NCBI RefSeq assembly: GCF_003060865.1
Contig: NZ_CP028918.1
Span: 3,088,001 to 3,152,000 of the forward strand
Direction: 5' to 3'
Length of the DNA stretch: 64,000 bases
Origin: Gemmobacter aquarius
GTDB taxonomy: Bacteria > Pseudomonadota > Alphaproteobacteria > Rhodobacterales > Rhodobacteraceae
Shown: positions 43,484-52,028 of the stretch, one piece after another
Layout of the letters: the number at the start of each line of letters is the position of its first letter
Position numbering within the stretch: the stretch's first letter is position 1
Notes under the pieces: model-generated
Database searches by the model: none
The model's input: the letters and a program-made list of their open reading frames with translations, nothing else
Told to the model about the DNA's origin: nothing
Made by a program: the position numbers and the translations under genes

Positions 43484-44386
43484 ATGACCCAGCCCCCCAG
43501 CCGCAAACCCCGCCCCGTCATCGGCGTGGGGCTCATGCTTCTCGCCATGATGATCCTGCCGTTCCTCGACGTGGTGGCAAAGACGCTCGGGCGGCAGGAT
43601 ATGCCGATCATCCAGATCGTCTGGGCGCGTATGGCGTTCGGAGCCCTGTTGACCCTGCCCTTCGTTCTGCGGATCGGCGGCAGCGCCGCCCTGCTTCCCG
43701 ACCGACCATGGTATCACACCCTGCGCGCGGGGCTCCTGATCCTCGCCACCTTCTTCTTTTTCTTCGCCCTGAAATTCCTGCCCATCGCCGATGCGCTGGC
43801 GATCTTCTTCGTGCAGCCGCTCGTCGTCACCGCGCTCTCGCCGCTGGTTCTTCGCGAAAAGGTCGGCCCCCGTCGCTGGAGCGCCGTGGCCATCGGCTTC
43901 ATCGGTACGCTGATCATCATCCGCCCCGGCTTTGCCGAGGTAAACCCCGGCACCTTCCTTGCACTCGGGGCCGGAACCTGCCTTGCGCTCTACTTCCTCA
44001 TGACGCGCCGGATCTCGGGCCAGACCCATGCCGTCATCACCACCTTCCACACCAGCCTGATCGGCACGGCCCTTACCAGCGCCTTTGCCCTTTTCGTCTG
44101 GCAATCGCCTTCGCCGTCGCAATGGGGGCTTTTGCTGCTCATCGGGCTGATCGCGACCGTGGGCCATTTCCTGATCGTCCGCGCCTACGACCATGCCGAG
44201 GCATCGCTTCTCGCGCCCCTCGCGTATACCGAGATCATCATGGCGACCTTTGCCGGATGGTGGTTCTTCGGCGATTTCCCCGATGGCTGGACCTTTGTCG
44301 GCGTGGCGGTCCTGATATCTTGCGCCATCTATATCTCGCTGCGCGAACGCACGAAGAAACCGCCCCTCAGCCCCGAAGCGGCCTAG
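43484..44386 (+). CDS. DMT superfamily (EamA) transporter 2
   Basis: A 300-residue, ten-helix membrane protein with two EamA repeats. The first contains FFFFFALKFLPIADALAIFF and ends IGFIGTLIIIRPGF, a signature of the RarD/YojE-like branch; the second ends GVAVLISCAIYISLRE. Substrate unknown. The start at 43484 is set by homology; the frame is open into the LysR gene. Its TAG stop is immediately followed by the second copy of the four-hairpin repeat (44387-44501). The first copy is next to the other EamA gene of the window, but upstream of it rather than downstream. Confidence 0.86.
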   Translation: MTQPPSRKPRPVIGVGLMLLAMMILPFLDVVAKTLGRQDMPIIQIVWARMAFGALLTLPFVLRIGGSAALLPDRPWYHTLRAGLLILATFFFFFALKFLPIADALAIFFVQPLVVTALSPLVLREKVGPRRWSAVAIGFIGTLIIIRPGFAEVNPGTFLALGAGTCLALYFLMTRRISGQTHAVITTFHTSLIGTALTSAFALFVWQSPSPSQWGLLLLIGLIATVGHFLIVRAYDHAEASLLAPLAYTEIIMATFAGWWFFGDFPDGWTFVGVAVLISCAIYISLRERTKKPPLSPEAA

Positions 44387-44501
44387 GCGTTTTCTGACGC
44401 AGAAAACGCGTCAAATCCTGACGCAGGATTTGCGCCCCGCCCGACCGGCGCACCCCGTTTTCTGCGTCAGAAAACGCCGCGAATTCTGCGCCAGAATTCG
44501 C
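44387..44501. repeat. Four-hairpin composite repeat, copy 2
   Basis: Four perfect palindromes: 44387-44409 (arms of 10, centre ACG), 44412-44432 (9, ACG), 44456-44476 (9, CGT) and 44479-44501 (10, centre CGC, one base off). The first two pairs and last two pairs are mirror-related, with the GC-rich spacer CGCCCCGCCCGACCGGCGCACCC between. The arm sequences differ from copy 1 while perfect pairing is kept. It starts at the base after the EamA stop codon, in a gap between convergent genes. Confidence 0.9.
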
Positions 44502-44515
44502 TTAGCCGACCCGGA

Positions 44516-44547
44516 ACGAAAAAGGCCCGCAGCAGCGGCGCGGGCCT
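44516..44547 (-). terminator. Rho-independent terminator of the response regulator gene
   Basis: On the minus strand AGGCCCGC (44547-44540) pairs with GCGGGCCT (44530-44523) and is followed by TTTTTCG. It lies 23 bases after the response regulator stop. Confidence 0.8.
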
Positions 44548-44569
44548 GTTTCAACCAAAGGACGACAAG

Positions 44570-45217
44570 TCAGATCAGCCCCAGATCCCGCGCCACGATC
44601 ACCGCTTGCGTGCGGTTCGTCGCCGACAGTTTCTTGCAGATGCTCGTCACATGCATCTTGATCGTCGGCTCGGCCAGTTTCAGGTCGTTGGCGATTTCCT
44701 TGTTCTGCTTGCCCTCGGCAAGGTAGGACAGCACCATCATCTCCTTGTCGGACAGTCGCCCGTTCTTCGTCGTCCGTCCGGCATTGTGGCGCTCGCGCAC
44801 CAGTTCCAGCGGCATGTAATGCTCGCCCGCGTGCATGAAGCGGATGGCGTTGGCCAAGGACCGCACGCCCGTGGTCTTCAGCACGATCCCCGACGACCCG
44901 GCATTCATGATCTCGTCCAGCATCCGCGGCGTAGGGTTGCCGGTGATTATGGCCACCGGCTTGCCGCCGTTTATGCGTATGGCGCGGCGCAGACCAGACA
45001 CCCCGTTCATCCCGGGCATGTTCAGATCGAGCAGCACGACATCGAACGGCCCCGAGGCGGTGATGTGCTCCAGCGCCTCGTCCAATGTCTTTCCGGTCGT
45101 CACCTCCATGTCCGAGGCTGACGAAAGATACATTGCGAATACATCGAGGACCATCTCATGGTCATCCGCTATGAGAATCTTGATCTTCCCGCTACCGTTC
45201 CCGCCCGTCATAGACAT
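44570..45217 (-). CDS. LuxR/NarL-family response regulator
   Basis: A 215-residue two-component regulator. Receiver domain (about residues 12-130): acidic pair ILIADDHEMVLDVF, phosphoacceptor aspartate in VVLLDLNMPGMNG, and conserved Thr and Lys in VAIITGNP and IVLKTTG. The C-terminal GerE-type helix-turn-helix (about 150-212) has LSDKEMMVLSYLAEGKQNKE and IKMHVTSICKKL. Start 45217 has GGAG upstream; the open frame reaches 45280. It is divergent from a hybrid histidine kinase, which is the obvious partner. A strong terminator follows. Confidence 0.9.
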   Translation of the reverse strand: MSMTGGNGSGKIKILIADDHEMVLDVFAMYLSSASDMEVTTGKTLDEALEHITASGPFDVVLLDLNMPGMNGVSGLRRAIRINGGKPVAIITGNPTPRMLDEIMNAGSSGIVLKTTGVRSLANAIRFMHAGEHYMPLELVRERHNAGRTTKNGRLSDKEMMVLSYLAEGKQNKEIANDLKLAEPTIKMHVTSICKKLSATNRTQAVIVARDLGLI

Positions 45218-45659
45218 TTGTCTGCCATCTCCATTCCGTTCGCTCGCCTGCCTGGCTGGCGGAAGCCTCTCACCAACCAAACAGCCTTTCGGCAGCGTCG
45301 ATCAATCAAGGATACCGTCTTCTATCGGTATGACAACCTACACCATGCTTAGCCCGACCAAGTATAAAACTTAACATACTTTTGGATAGGGTGGCATACG
45401 TAATTGGAATAGCCCCAAACCCCTCTTTCGCTATTCTATCGGCAAAAGGGCGCTTGCCCCAGACCTTTCGCCTTTCTGCCCTTGTATCGAGTGTCCGTGT
45501 TTCGACCGTTGCCGACTGCTTGCATATACCGGCCGCCCGCTTTCCGGCGGGCCCGGATGGCAGCATCGGGACCGTGCACCTTGTAGGTACTGACGGGTAG
45601 AGCTTTCTGCCAACCTCCCTGTCGCGAAGGCGGCGCAGGGAAAAACGTACCGGTACGAG
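45218..45659. other. 442-base divergent control region between response regulator and hybrid kinase
   Basis: No gene seen. A stretch near 45350-45400 is clearly more AT-rich than its surroundings and includes AGTATAAAACTTAACATACT (inverted AGTAT/ATACT), a plausible promoter or operator. The palindrome CGTACCGGTACG (45646-45657) ends 2 bases before the kinase ATG. Confidence 0.55.
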
Positions 45660-48263
45660 ATGAGCCTGTTCAACGAAGCACTCGAGGAAACGCGGCGCGC
45701 ACGTGTCACACAACGTGCACGTAACCTCATGCTGTCCGCCGTCGGCTTCGTGGTGCTGGGCGCGATGTTCTACGTGTTTTCGAACATCGACCGCCAGCTT
45801 GAGCGCGCCTCGTCGGTCGACAGCGACAACATCACATGGTCGGTCGCCCAGGTCGAGGTTGACACACTCAAGCTGCAACGCGCCGTCATCCATGCCATCG
45901 CACATCCCCAAGACCCTGACAGGCTGAAGAACCTGCGCCTGCTTTTCGACATCTTCTACAGCCGCTTCAACATGATGGCCCGGTCCGACCAGATGGCGAC
46001 CCTGCCCATCAATGACGAATTGCGCAACGAACTGTGGAACAGCGGCGCGTTTTTCGACCGCATCACTCCGCTGATCGACGGCGATGATGCGACCCTCGTC
46101 GCCGCACTGCCCGCGCTCGAAGCCGAAATGGACCAGATCGCCAACGATGTGCGCCGCCATGTCGTCTCGTCGTTGCAGCAGCTGATCGCCACGGGCGGCG
46201 TCCGCCGCGACGAACTGCGCGTTTCGCTTCAGGGATTCGCAGCGGCAGGATTGGGCTTCATGGGTATTCTGGCCGGTTTCGCGCTGGTGATCGTGATGCA
46301 AAGCCGCGCCCAGCAGCGCCGCTCCGAAACCACCGAGCGCGCTGTCCACAACCTGCGCGCCACGATCGAGAACTCGCTCGATTCGGTGATCATTGCGGAC
46401 AATTACGGCACGATCATCGATTGCAACCGCTCGGCCGAGGCCCTGTTCGGGCTTCTCCGGACCGAAGCGCAGGGCCGCCGTCTGGCCGATCTCTTGTCCA
46501 AGGACGGCTTTGATGATCCGCTGTCAGCCCTGCACCACGCCGCCACCGGCGGGACCGCCGCCATGATCGAGGGGGGCCGTATCAGGATGACCGGACGCCA
46601 GCGCAGCGGTCACGATGTCCCCGTCGAGGTCGCCCTGACCGAAGCCAAGGGGGCAAGCGGCGACCCGATGTCCATCGCCTTCGTCCGCGACATATCCGAA
46701 CGCATCGAACGCGAGGAAAGCCTGCGCCGCGCCCGCAACGACGCCTTGCAGGGCGAAGAGGCCAAATCGCGTTTCCTCGCGATGATGAGCCACGAGATGC
46801 GAACCCCGCTCAACGGCCTGATCGCCGCGACCGAGTTGTTGCAGAATTCGACGCCGCTCGACCAGCGCCAGTCGTGGCTGTCGGAAATAGTGCTGTCTTG
46901 CGGTTGGGCCGCCCTCGATCAGGTCAACAACGTGCTGGAACTAACCCGCCTCGGCGGCGACCAGACCGGCACCTACCCCCATTCCGTATTCTCGCCGGTG
47001 CAGGTGATCCGCGACCTCCTGCTGCAAAGCCAGCCGCAGGCCGCGAAACGCGGCAATCTTCTGTCCTTCGACGAACCCGAAACCGCCGTTCCCCTCGTCT
47101 CGGCCCCCCGTCAGCTGTTTTTGCGCGTGCTTTACAACCTCATCGGCAACGCGATCAAATTCACCGATGGCGGCACCGTCACCATAACCCTGAAAACCCA
47201 ACATCACGCCGGATCGTTGCGTCTTGTCGTCTCGGTCATCGATACCGGCATCGGCATCGACGAAGGCAATCTGGAGAGGGTGTTCCACAATTTCGAAACC
47301 CTCGATTCGTCCTATGCCCGCATGCGCGAAGGCACCGGCCTTGGCCTTGGCATCGCCAAACTGGCGGCGGAAGCCATGGGTGGCGAAATCCATGTCAGCT
47401 CCAAACTGGGCGAAGGCAGCACCTTCACGCTCGACGTCACACTGCCCGTGGCCGAAGGCCAGATCGAAGCCGCCCCGACAGGCATTTCCGCCCTTGGCGA
47501 AGGCAACGCCCTGTCGATCCTCGTGGTCGAAGACAATCCGATCAACAGCCTTCTGCTGACGGAAATGCTGCGCTTGCGCGGCCATGCCGTGACCAATGCG
47601 GTCGACGGGATCGAAGCGGTCGAGGCCGCCACCGCCACGACCTTCGACCTGATCCTGATGGATATCTCGATGCCCCGGATGGACGGGCTCGAGGCCACGC
47701 GCCGCATCCGTGCGGGGGGGGCTTCGTCGGGGGTTCCCATCATCGGCGTGACCGCCAACGCGGCCCCTGACAAACTGCCCGAATTTCTTGGGTCGGGCAT
47801 GACCGACGTGCTGGTGAAGCCGATCACCCGCGGTTCGCTGATGAATATCATCGAAGAACATATCGCCGCCAAGCCGAAACCCACGCCCGACGCGCTCGCC
47901 CGGCCTTCGGTTCTGGACGCAAAGGTCTTTGCCGAAACCCTTGCCGATATGGGCCGCGATTTCGTACAGACGCTGGCAACACGCCTGCTGCAAGAGACAA
48001 ACACAACCGTCGACACGATCCGCGAGCTTGCCACCGAGGGACGCTACCGCGAAGCCGCGGCCGCCGCGCACAAGACCGCCGGCGCTGCCGCAGCCATAGG
48101 CCTCAGCGGGCTTCACGGCACGCTGGCGGCCTATGAAAGTGCGGCCCTCGGCGGCGATGCCGACAGCGCCCACCGTTGCCTTGCCGATATACCGGGCATG
48201 CTGACCCGGACGACCCGCGCCCTTGCCGAACACGGGCTGGCGCTCGATCTGCACACCGCATGA
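45660..48263 (+). CDS. Hybrid sensor histidine kinase (PAS, HisKA, HATPase, receiver, Hpt)
   Basis: An 867-residue membrane sensor with a full internal phosphorelay. Order: cytoplasmic N-tail, membrane helix (about residues 25-42), periplasmic sensor of about 150 residues, second helix (about 192-215), PAS domain (ATIENSLDSVIIADNYGTII onward), HisKA with phospho-His 378 in FLAMMSHEMRTPLNGL, HATPase with LIGNAIKFTDGG, DTGIGI and GTGLGLGIA, receiver with VVEDNPIN and phospho-Asp 668 in LILMDISMPRMDG, and a C-terminal Hpt domain with His 804 in AAHKTAGAAAAI. This is the ArcB/TorS-like layout. The phosphate likely goes on to the divergent LuxR-type regulator; the signal is unknown. The gene ends 2 bases from a convergent gene. 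Confidence 0.92.
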   Translation: MSLFNEALEETRRARVTQRARNLMLSAVGFVVLGAMFYVFSNIDRQLERASSVDSDNITWSVAQVEVDTLKLQRAVIHAIAHPQDPDRLKNLRLLFDIFYSRFNMMARSDQMATLPINDELRNELWNSGAFFDRITPLIDGDDATLVAALPALEAEMDQIANDVRRHVVSSLQQLIATGGVRRDELRVSLQGFAAAGLGFMGILAGFALVIVMQSRAQQRRSETTERAVHNLRATIENSLDSVIIADNYGTIIDCNRSAEALFGLLRTEAQGRRLADLLSKDGFDDPLSALHHAATGGTAAMIEGGRIRMTGRQRSGHDVPVEVALTEAKGASGDPMSIAFVRDISERIEREESLRRARNDALQGEEAKSRFLAMMSHEMRTPLNGLIAATELLQNSTPLDQRQSWLSEIVLSCGWAALDQVNNVLELTRLGGDQTGTYPHSVFSPVQVIRDLLLQSQPQAAKRGNLLSFDEPETAVPLVSAPRQLFLRVLYNLIGNAIKFTDGGTVTITLKTQHHAGSLRLVVSVIDTGIGIDEGNLERVFHNFETLDSSYARMREGTGLGLGIAKLAAEAMGGEIHVSSKLGEGSTFTLDVTLPVAEGQIEAAPTGISALGEGNALSILVVEDNPINSLLLTEMLRLRGHAVTNAVDGIEAVEAATATTFDLILMDISMPRMDGLEATRRIRAGGASSGVPIIGVTANAAPDKLPEFLGSGMTDVLVKPITRGSLMNIIEEHIAAKPKPTPDALARPSVLDAKVFAETLADMGRDFVQTLATRLLQETNTTVDTIRELATEGRYREAAAAAHKTAGAAAAIGLSGLHGTLAAYESAALGGDADSAHRCLADIPGMLTRTTRALAEHGLALDLHTA

Positions 48264-48265
48264 AA

Positions 48266-49156
48266 CTACTCTTCCCCGAATGCCGCGAATTGCGCCGACA
48301 GGTCGATTGGCAGCGCCGCAGGCTTGCCTTTTTTCGCGGGTTCGGGCGGCTCGGGGTCCGCATCGGAACCCATCGCTGCGAATTGCGCGGATAGGTCCAA
48401 GGGCGCCGGCTTGGCCACGGGCGCATCCCCGCCCATGTCGGCAAACTGTGCCGCAAGATCGTAAGCCGCCGCAGGCTTGCTCTTTTTCGCAGGCTTGGAC
48501 GGCACGGGGTCCGCATCGGAACCCATCGCTGCAAACTGCGCGGCAAGGTCCAAAGGCGCCGCCGTAGCCACGGGCGCATCCCCTTCCATGTCGGCAAACT
48601 GCGCGGCAAGATCGAAAGCCGCCGGTTTGGCCGCGCCCCCACCTGCTGGCTTGGCCTTGGATTTCTTCGCCTTGCCCGCCGCCACAGCGGCTTCCCCGGC
48701 GATCACACCGGCCAGATCGGCAGCGGCCAGATCGGCAGCGGCGACCGCCCCCGCGACAGTGTCGGGTCCAGCGACATCGGCAGGCGCATCGGGGGTCACG
48801 TCCTCTGCCGCCATCAACATCTTCGCCGCATCCTCGAGATTGAGCAGCGTCAAAGCCCCGGCTTTCAACGGCACCGGCTTCGGCATCGGGGCGGGCACGA
48901 AGACCGGCTCGACGACAGGGTCCGGCTCCAACACGGAGTCAGGCACCTCGACCACAGGTGGCAGGGCCGTCATCGCCTTTCGCATCAGTGCGATCCGCGC
49001 TGCAAGCAGGGCGCGCCGCGCGATCCCGGGCTTGAACGCGTCCCATAGCGGCCCAAGCCGCGCCAGCGCCTCGTCGGGATGCAGCGCGACGGTCACGCGC
49101 AAGATCTCGTCCACCAGAACCGGCAGCGGTGCGCGCACAGCGGGCAATGTCGTCAT
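48266..49156 (-). CDS. Protein with five DL(A/S)AQFA short-motif repeats, next to the flagellar operon
   Basis: A 296-residue protein that I do not recognise. Residues 1 to about 75 form a helical domain ([20 protein letters not shown]). Then follows a Pro-, Ala- and Lys-rich region without fixed structure. The C-terminal third carries five near-identical short motifs: [44 protein letters not shown] and [11 protein letters not shown], separated by flexible linkers with GDAPVA or GSDADP and KKSKPA. This spacing is typical of repeated peptide-binding motifs for one partner. No signal peptide. Start 49156 has GGAGGCGAAG upstream. It is divergent from flgB, with the flgB sigma-54 promoter between the two. 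Confidence 0.78.
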   Translation of the reverse strand: MTTLPAVRAPLPVLVDEILRVTVALHPDEALARLGPLWDAFKPGIARRALLAARIALMRKAMTALPPVVEVPDSVLEPDPVVEPVFVPAPMPKPVPLKAGALTLLNLEDAAKMLMAAEDVTPDAPADVAGPDTVAGAVAAADLAAADLAGVIAGEAAVAAGKAKKSKAKPAGGGAAKPAAFDLAAQFADMEGDAPVATAAPLDLAAQFAAMGSDADPVPSKPAKKSKPAAAYDLAAQFADMGGDAPVAKPAPLDLSAQFAAMGSDADPEPPEPAKKGKPAALPIDLSAQFAAFGEE

Positions 49157-49178
49157 CTTCGCCTCCATGGCCAGCAGG

Positions 49179-49194
49179 TGGCACGGCCCTTGCA
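49179..49194 (+). promoter_or_regulatory. Sigma-54 (-24/-12) promoter of the flgB operon
   Basis: TGGCAC-GGCCC-TTGCA, an exact match to the TGGCAC-N5-TTGCA consensus. The expected start site at about 49205 leaves a 44-base leader to flgB. Confidence 0.92.
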
Positions 49195-49248
49195 AAGCCC
49201 GTTGCCGAACGCCCGCGGCCCGCCGCACCAAATCGAAAGTTCATCTCT

Positions 49249-49608
49249 ATGACGGTCAGTTTCCGGGATTCGATAGCCCTGCATGCAAATGCCCTGTCGC
49301 TGCGCGAAAAGCGCAACGAGATCCTCGCCTCGAACATCGCCAATGCCGCGACGCCCAATTTCCAGGCCCGCGACTTCGACTTCGAAGCCGAACTCGCCCG
49401 CGCATCAGGCCCTGCGGCCAGCCAAGGTTCAGGCGTGGATGCCACGCTCGGCTACCGTGTTCCGGTCAACCGGTCGCTCGACGGAAACACCGTCGAGCTT
49501 TCGGTCGAGCAGATGGAGTTTTCCGAAAACACCCTGCGCTATCAGACCAGCCTTGCCTTCATCAACCGCCGTATCTCGGGGTTGATGACCGCGATCAAGG
49601 GAGAATGA
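49249..49608 (+). CDS. flgB: Flagellar basal-body rod protein FlgB
   Basis: A 119-residue proximal rod subunit. Seen: [28 protein letters not shown] in two parts, the conserved N-terminal flg_bb_rod motif ([16 protein letters not shown]), and the C-terminal helix with [21 protein letters not shown]. Length is slightly shorter than the usual 130-140. The ATG at 49249 is set by homology; the frame is open upstream across the promoter. First gene of the flgBCDEF run, 4 bases before flgC. Confidence 0.94.
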   Translation: MTVSFRDSIALHANALSLREKRNEILASNIANAATPNFQARDFDFEAELARASGPAASQGSGVDATLGYRVPVNRSLDGNTVELSVEQMEFSENTLRYQTSLAFINRRISGLMTAIKGE

Positions 49609-49612
49609 GATC

Positions 49613-50023
49613 ATGAACGACATCAAGAACGTCTTCGACGTGGGCGCGCGCGCCATGTCGGCGCAAATGGTCCGCATCAACACCGTGGCCTCTAACCTTG
49701 CGAACGCAGGCACGGTTTCAGGCAGCGCCGACACCGCCTTCCGCGCCCTGCGTCCGGTGTTCGAGACCGAATTCTCGAATTCCTCCGACAGCCTTGCGAC
49801 AACGGACGTATCCGAAATCGTCATGCTCGACCGCGAACCCGAACGCCTGTTCCGCCCCGACAACCCGCTCGCCGACAAAGACGGCTTCGTCTACTCGGCC
49901 GCCGTCAACACCGAAGAGGAAATGGTCGAGATGACCGAGGCCAGCCGCCAATACCAGAACACGCTCGAAGCCATGTCCACGCTCAGGACGCTCATGGCAC
50001 GAACCGTGCAGATGGGCTCGTGA
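49613..50023 (+). CDS. flgC: Flagellar basal-body rod protein FlgC
   Basis: A 136-residue proximal rod subunit. Seen: the N-terminal helix MSAQMVRINTVASNLANAGT with the rod-protein ASNLANA motif, the FlgC-type middle, and the C-terminal helix MVEMTEASRQYQNTLEAMST. Exported by the flagellar type III apparatus without a cleaved signal. Four bases after flgB with a GGGAGAATGAG ribosome site; 13 bases before flgD. Confidence 0.95.
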   Translation: MNDIKNVFDVGARAMSAQMVRINTVASNLANAGTVSGSADTAFRALRPVFETEFSNSSDSLATTDVSEIVMLDREPERLFRPDNPLADKDGFVYSAAVNTEEEMVEMTEASRQYQNTLEAMSTLRTLMARTVQMGS

Positions 50024-50036
50024 AAGGATCATATCC

Positions 50037-50714
50037 ATGGACATCTCCTCGCTCCTGACCAACAGCACAAGCAGCGCCACCAGCGCTGCCGCCTCATCGT
50101 CCAAATCCGGCCCTTCCGCACTGGGCCAGCAGGATTTCATGACGTTGATGCTCGCGCAGTTGCAAAACCAGAACCCGCTCGACCCGATGGAAAACACCGA
50201 ATTTCTGGCGCAGCTCGCCCAGTTCAACACCGTGGGCGGTATCGACAAGGTCAACACCACCCTCGCCAGCCTCGGTTCGCAGATGCAGACCTTCCGCGTC
50301 GCCACAGCGACAAACCTTCTGGGCCATCAGGTGCTCGTGCCGGGCAATGTCGCCCGCCCCGACCCCACGGGCAGCATCGAAGGCGTGGCCGACCTGCCCG
50401 AAGCGGCGACCGCCGTCACCGTCACCTTCTCGAACGCGACCAGCGGCGAGATATTGAACACTCGCGTCTACGGCGCCCAACCCGCAGGGCTGATGGGCTT
50501 TGACTGGACCGGCATGCCCCGCGAACTGACCGATGCCCGCACGCCTGTGCGCATCACCGTCAGCGCAACCACCCCCGCCGGCACCAAAGACGTCGGCGCT
50601 TCGGTCTTTGCCAAGGTGCTTTCGGCCCGCTCGGGCGCGAACGGCGCCGATCTCACCCTCAACATCGAAGATTTCGGCGCGATGGACTCGGCCGAGGTCA
50701 GCAGCGTCCGCTAA
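50037..50714 (+). CDS. flgD: Flagellar hook capping protein FlgD
   Basis: A 225-residue scaffold that caps the growing hook. Seen: the N-terminal export and cap motif GQQDFMTLMLAQLQNQNPLDPMENTEF in two parts (QQDFMTLMLAQLQNQNPLDP), followed by LAQLAQFNTVGGIDKVNTTL, and the C-terminal FLG/Tudor-like beta domains (about residues 90-220). Start preceded by GAAAGGATC. The gap to flgE is 30 bases. Confidence 0.95.
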   Translation: MDISSLLTNSTSSATSAAASSSKSGPSALGQQDFMTLMLAQLQNQNPLDPMENTEFLAQLAQFNTVGGIDKVNTTLASLGSQMQTFRVATATNLLGHQVLVPGNVARPDPTGSIEGVADLPEAATAVTVTFSNATSGEILNTRVYGAQPAGLMGFDWTGMPRELTDARTPVRITVSATTPAGTKDVGASVFAKVLSARSGANGADLTLNIEDFGAMDSAEVSSVR

Positions 50715-50744
50715 GCGCCGCCAAACAGGACAAGGTAGAACAAC

Positions 50745-52019
50745 ATGTCGATGAGCACCGCCCTCTCCGGCCTCAAGGCCGCCCAGACCGAAATTTCGGC
50801 CACCTCGCACAACATCGCCAACGTCGGCACCGTGGGCTTCCGCTCCAGCCGTGTCGAATTCGCCGACGTGTTCTCCTCGTCGCCCATGTCGAACCAGCGC
50901 ACCGCGGTCGGCTCGGGCGTGCAGGTCCAGCGCGTCGCGCAGAACTTTACCCAAGGCAACGTCGTCACCACCGGAAACCTTCTCGACATCGCGATCGAGG
51001 GGCAGGGCTTCTTCGCCCTGCAGCCCCAGGCCGCCAGCAACGGCGCGGCAGGTGGCGCGGTCTTTTCGCGCGCGGGGGCCTTTACCATGGACACCACCGG
51101 CCATGTGGTGAACGGCGCGAACCAGGCGCTGCTGTGCTGGCCGGTCGCCAAAGACGGCGTGCCGCTGACGAACCAGATCAACCAGGCCGTGCCGCTGACC
51201 ATCCCGATGCAGACCGGCGCGCCCACCCGTTCGTCGCAGGTGAACCTCTCGCTGCACCTTCCGTCCGACGACGCGATGCTCGGCAGCCAGTCCGCCGTGC
51301 CGCCCGCTGCCGCCTTCGATCCGGCAGACCCCACCACCTATGCCCGCCGCAGCGTGGTTCCGGTCTTCGGCACCGATGGCACGCCGCGTCAGGCCGAAGC
51401 CTATTTCGTCAAGACCGCCAGCCCCGATGCCACCAGCACCGACACCAGCTATGAAATGCATCTCGTGATCGATGGCGAAGCCGTCGCCCCGACCGCTCCG
51501 GCCACCTCGGCCACGATCACCTTCAACGGCGCGGGTGACATCACCTCGGGCGGCGCTCCCTCGTTCGGCACCGCCGAACCCGTCGCCTTCAACCTGACCG
51601 GCTCGGTCTTGTCGACCGGCCCCTTTGCGGTCATGTCGGCCACCCACAACGGCGCGGCCCCCGCAAAACTGACTAACCTCGAACTCGACGGCGCAGGCTC
51701 GGTCTGGGCCACCTATGGCACGGGCGAACGCATGGCATTGGGCCAAATCGTCCTTGCCAATTTCTCGAACCCCCAAGGGCTCAAGGTCATGGGCAAATCG
51801 ACCTTCGGCACCACCTCGGAATCCGGCCAGCCCGTCACCGGCACCGCTGGCACCGCAGGCTTCGGCGCTCTGCGCTCGGGCGCGCTCGAACGCTCGAACG
51901 TCGAACTGACCGAAGAGTTGGTGAACCTGATTTCGGCGCAGAGAAACTATCAGGCTTCGGCCAAGGCGATGGAAACCTCGACCTCGCTGATGCAGACCAT
52001 CATGAACATCCGCGGCTGA
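50745..52019 (+). CDS. flgE: Flagellar hook protein FlgE
   Basis: A 424-residue hook subunit. Seen: N-terminal TALSGLKAAQTEISATSHNI followed by ANVGTVGFRSSRVEFADVF, the central D1/D2 beta domains, and the C-terminal helix NLISAQRNYQASAKAMETST. Length is in the usual range (400-430). It polymerises into the hook on top of the rod. Nine bases separate it from flgF. Confidence 0.95.
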   Translation: MSMSTALSGLKAAQTEISATSHNIANVGTVGFRSSRVEFADVFSSSPMSNQRTAVGSGVQVQRVAQNFTQGNVVTTGNLLDIAIEGQGFFALQPQAASNGAAGGAVFSRAGAFTMDTTGHVVNGANQALLCWPVAKDGVPLTNQINQAVPLTIPMQTGAPTRSSQVNLSLHLPSDDAMLGSQSAVPPAAAFDPADPTTYARRSVVPVFGTDGTPRQAEAYFVKTASPDATSTDTSYEMHLVIDGEAVAPTAPATSATITFNGAGDITSGGAPSFGTAEPVAFNLTGSVLSTGPFAVMSATHNGAAPAKLTNLELDGAGSVWATYGTGERMALGQIVLANFSNPQGLKVMGKSTFGTTSESGQPVTGTAGTAGFGALRSGALERSNVELTEELVNLISAQRNYQASAKAMETSTSLMQTIMNIRG

Positions 52020-52028
52020 TAACACGCC

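Noticed and set aside
44387..44501. Simple terminator of the second EamA gene
   Set aside because: Stems are not followed by T-runs and four palindromes with mirrored centres exceed what a terminator needs. A role at the 3' end is still possible and is described as a repeat.
49179..49194. Reading the flgB sigma-54 box as a promoter for the divergent five-motif gene as well
   Set aside because: The -24/-12 motif is directional and matches only on the plus strand.
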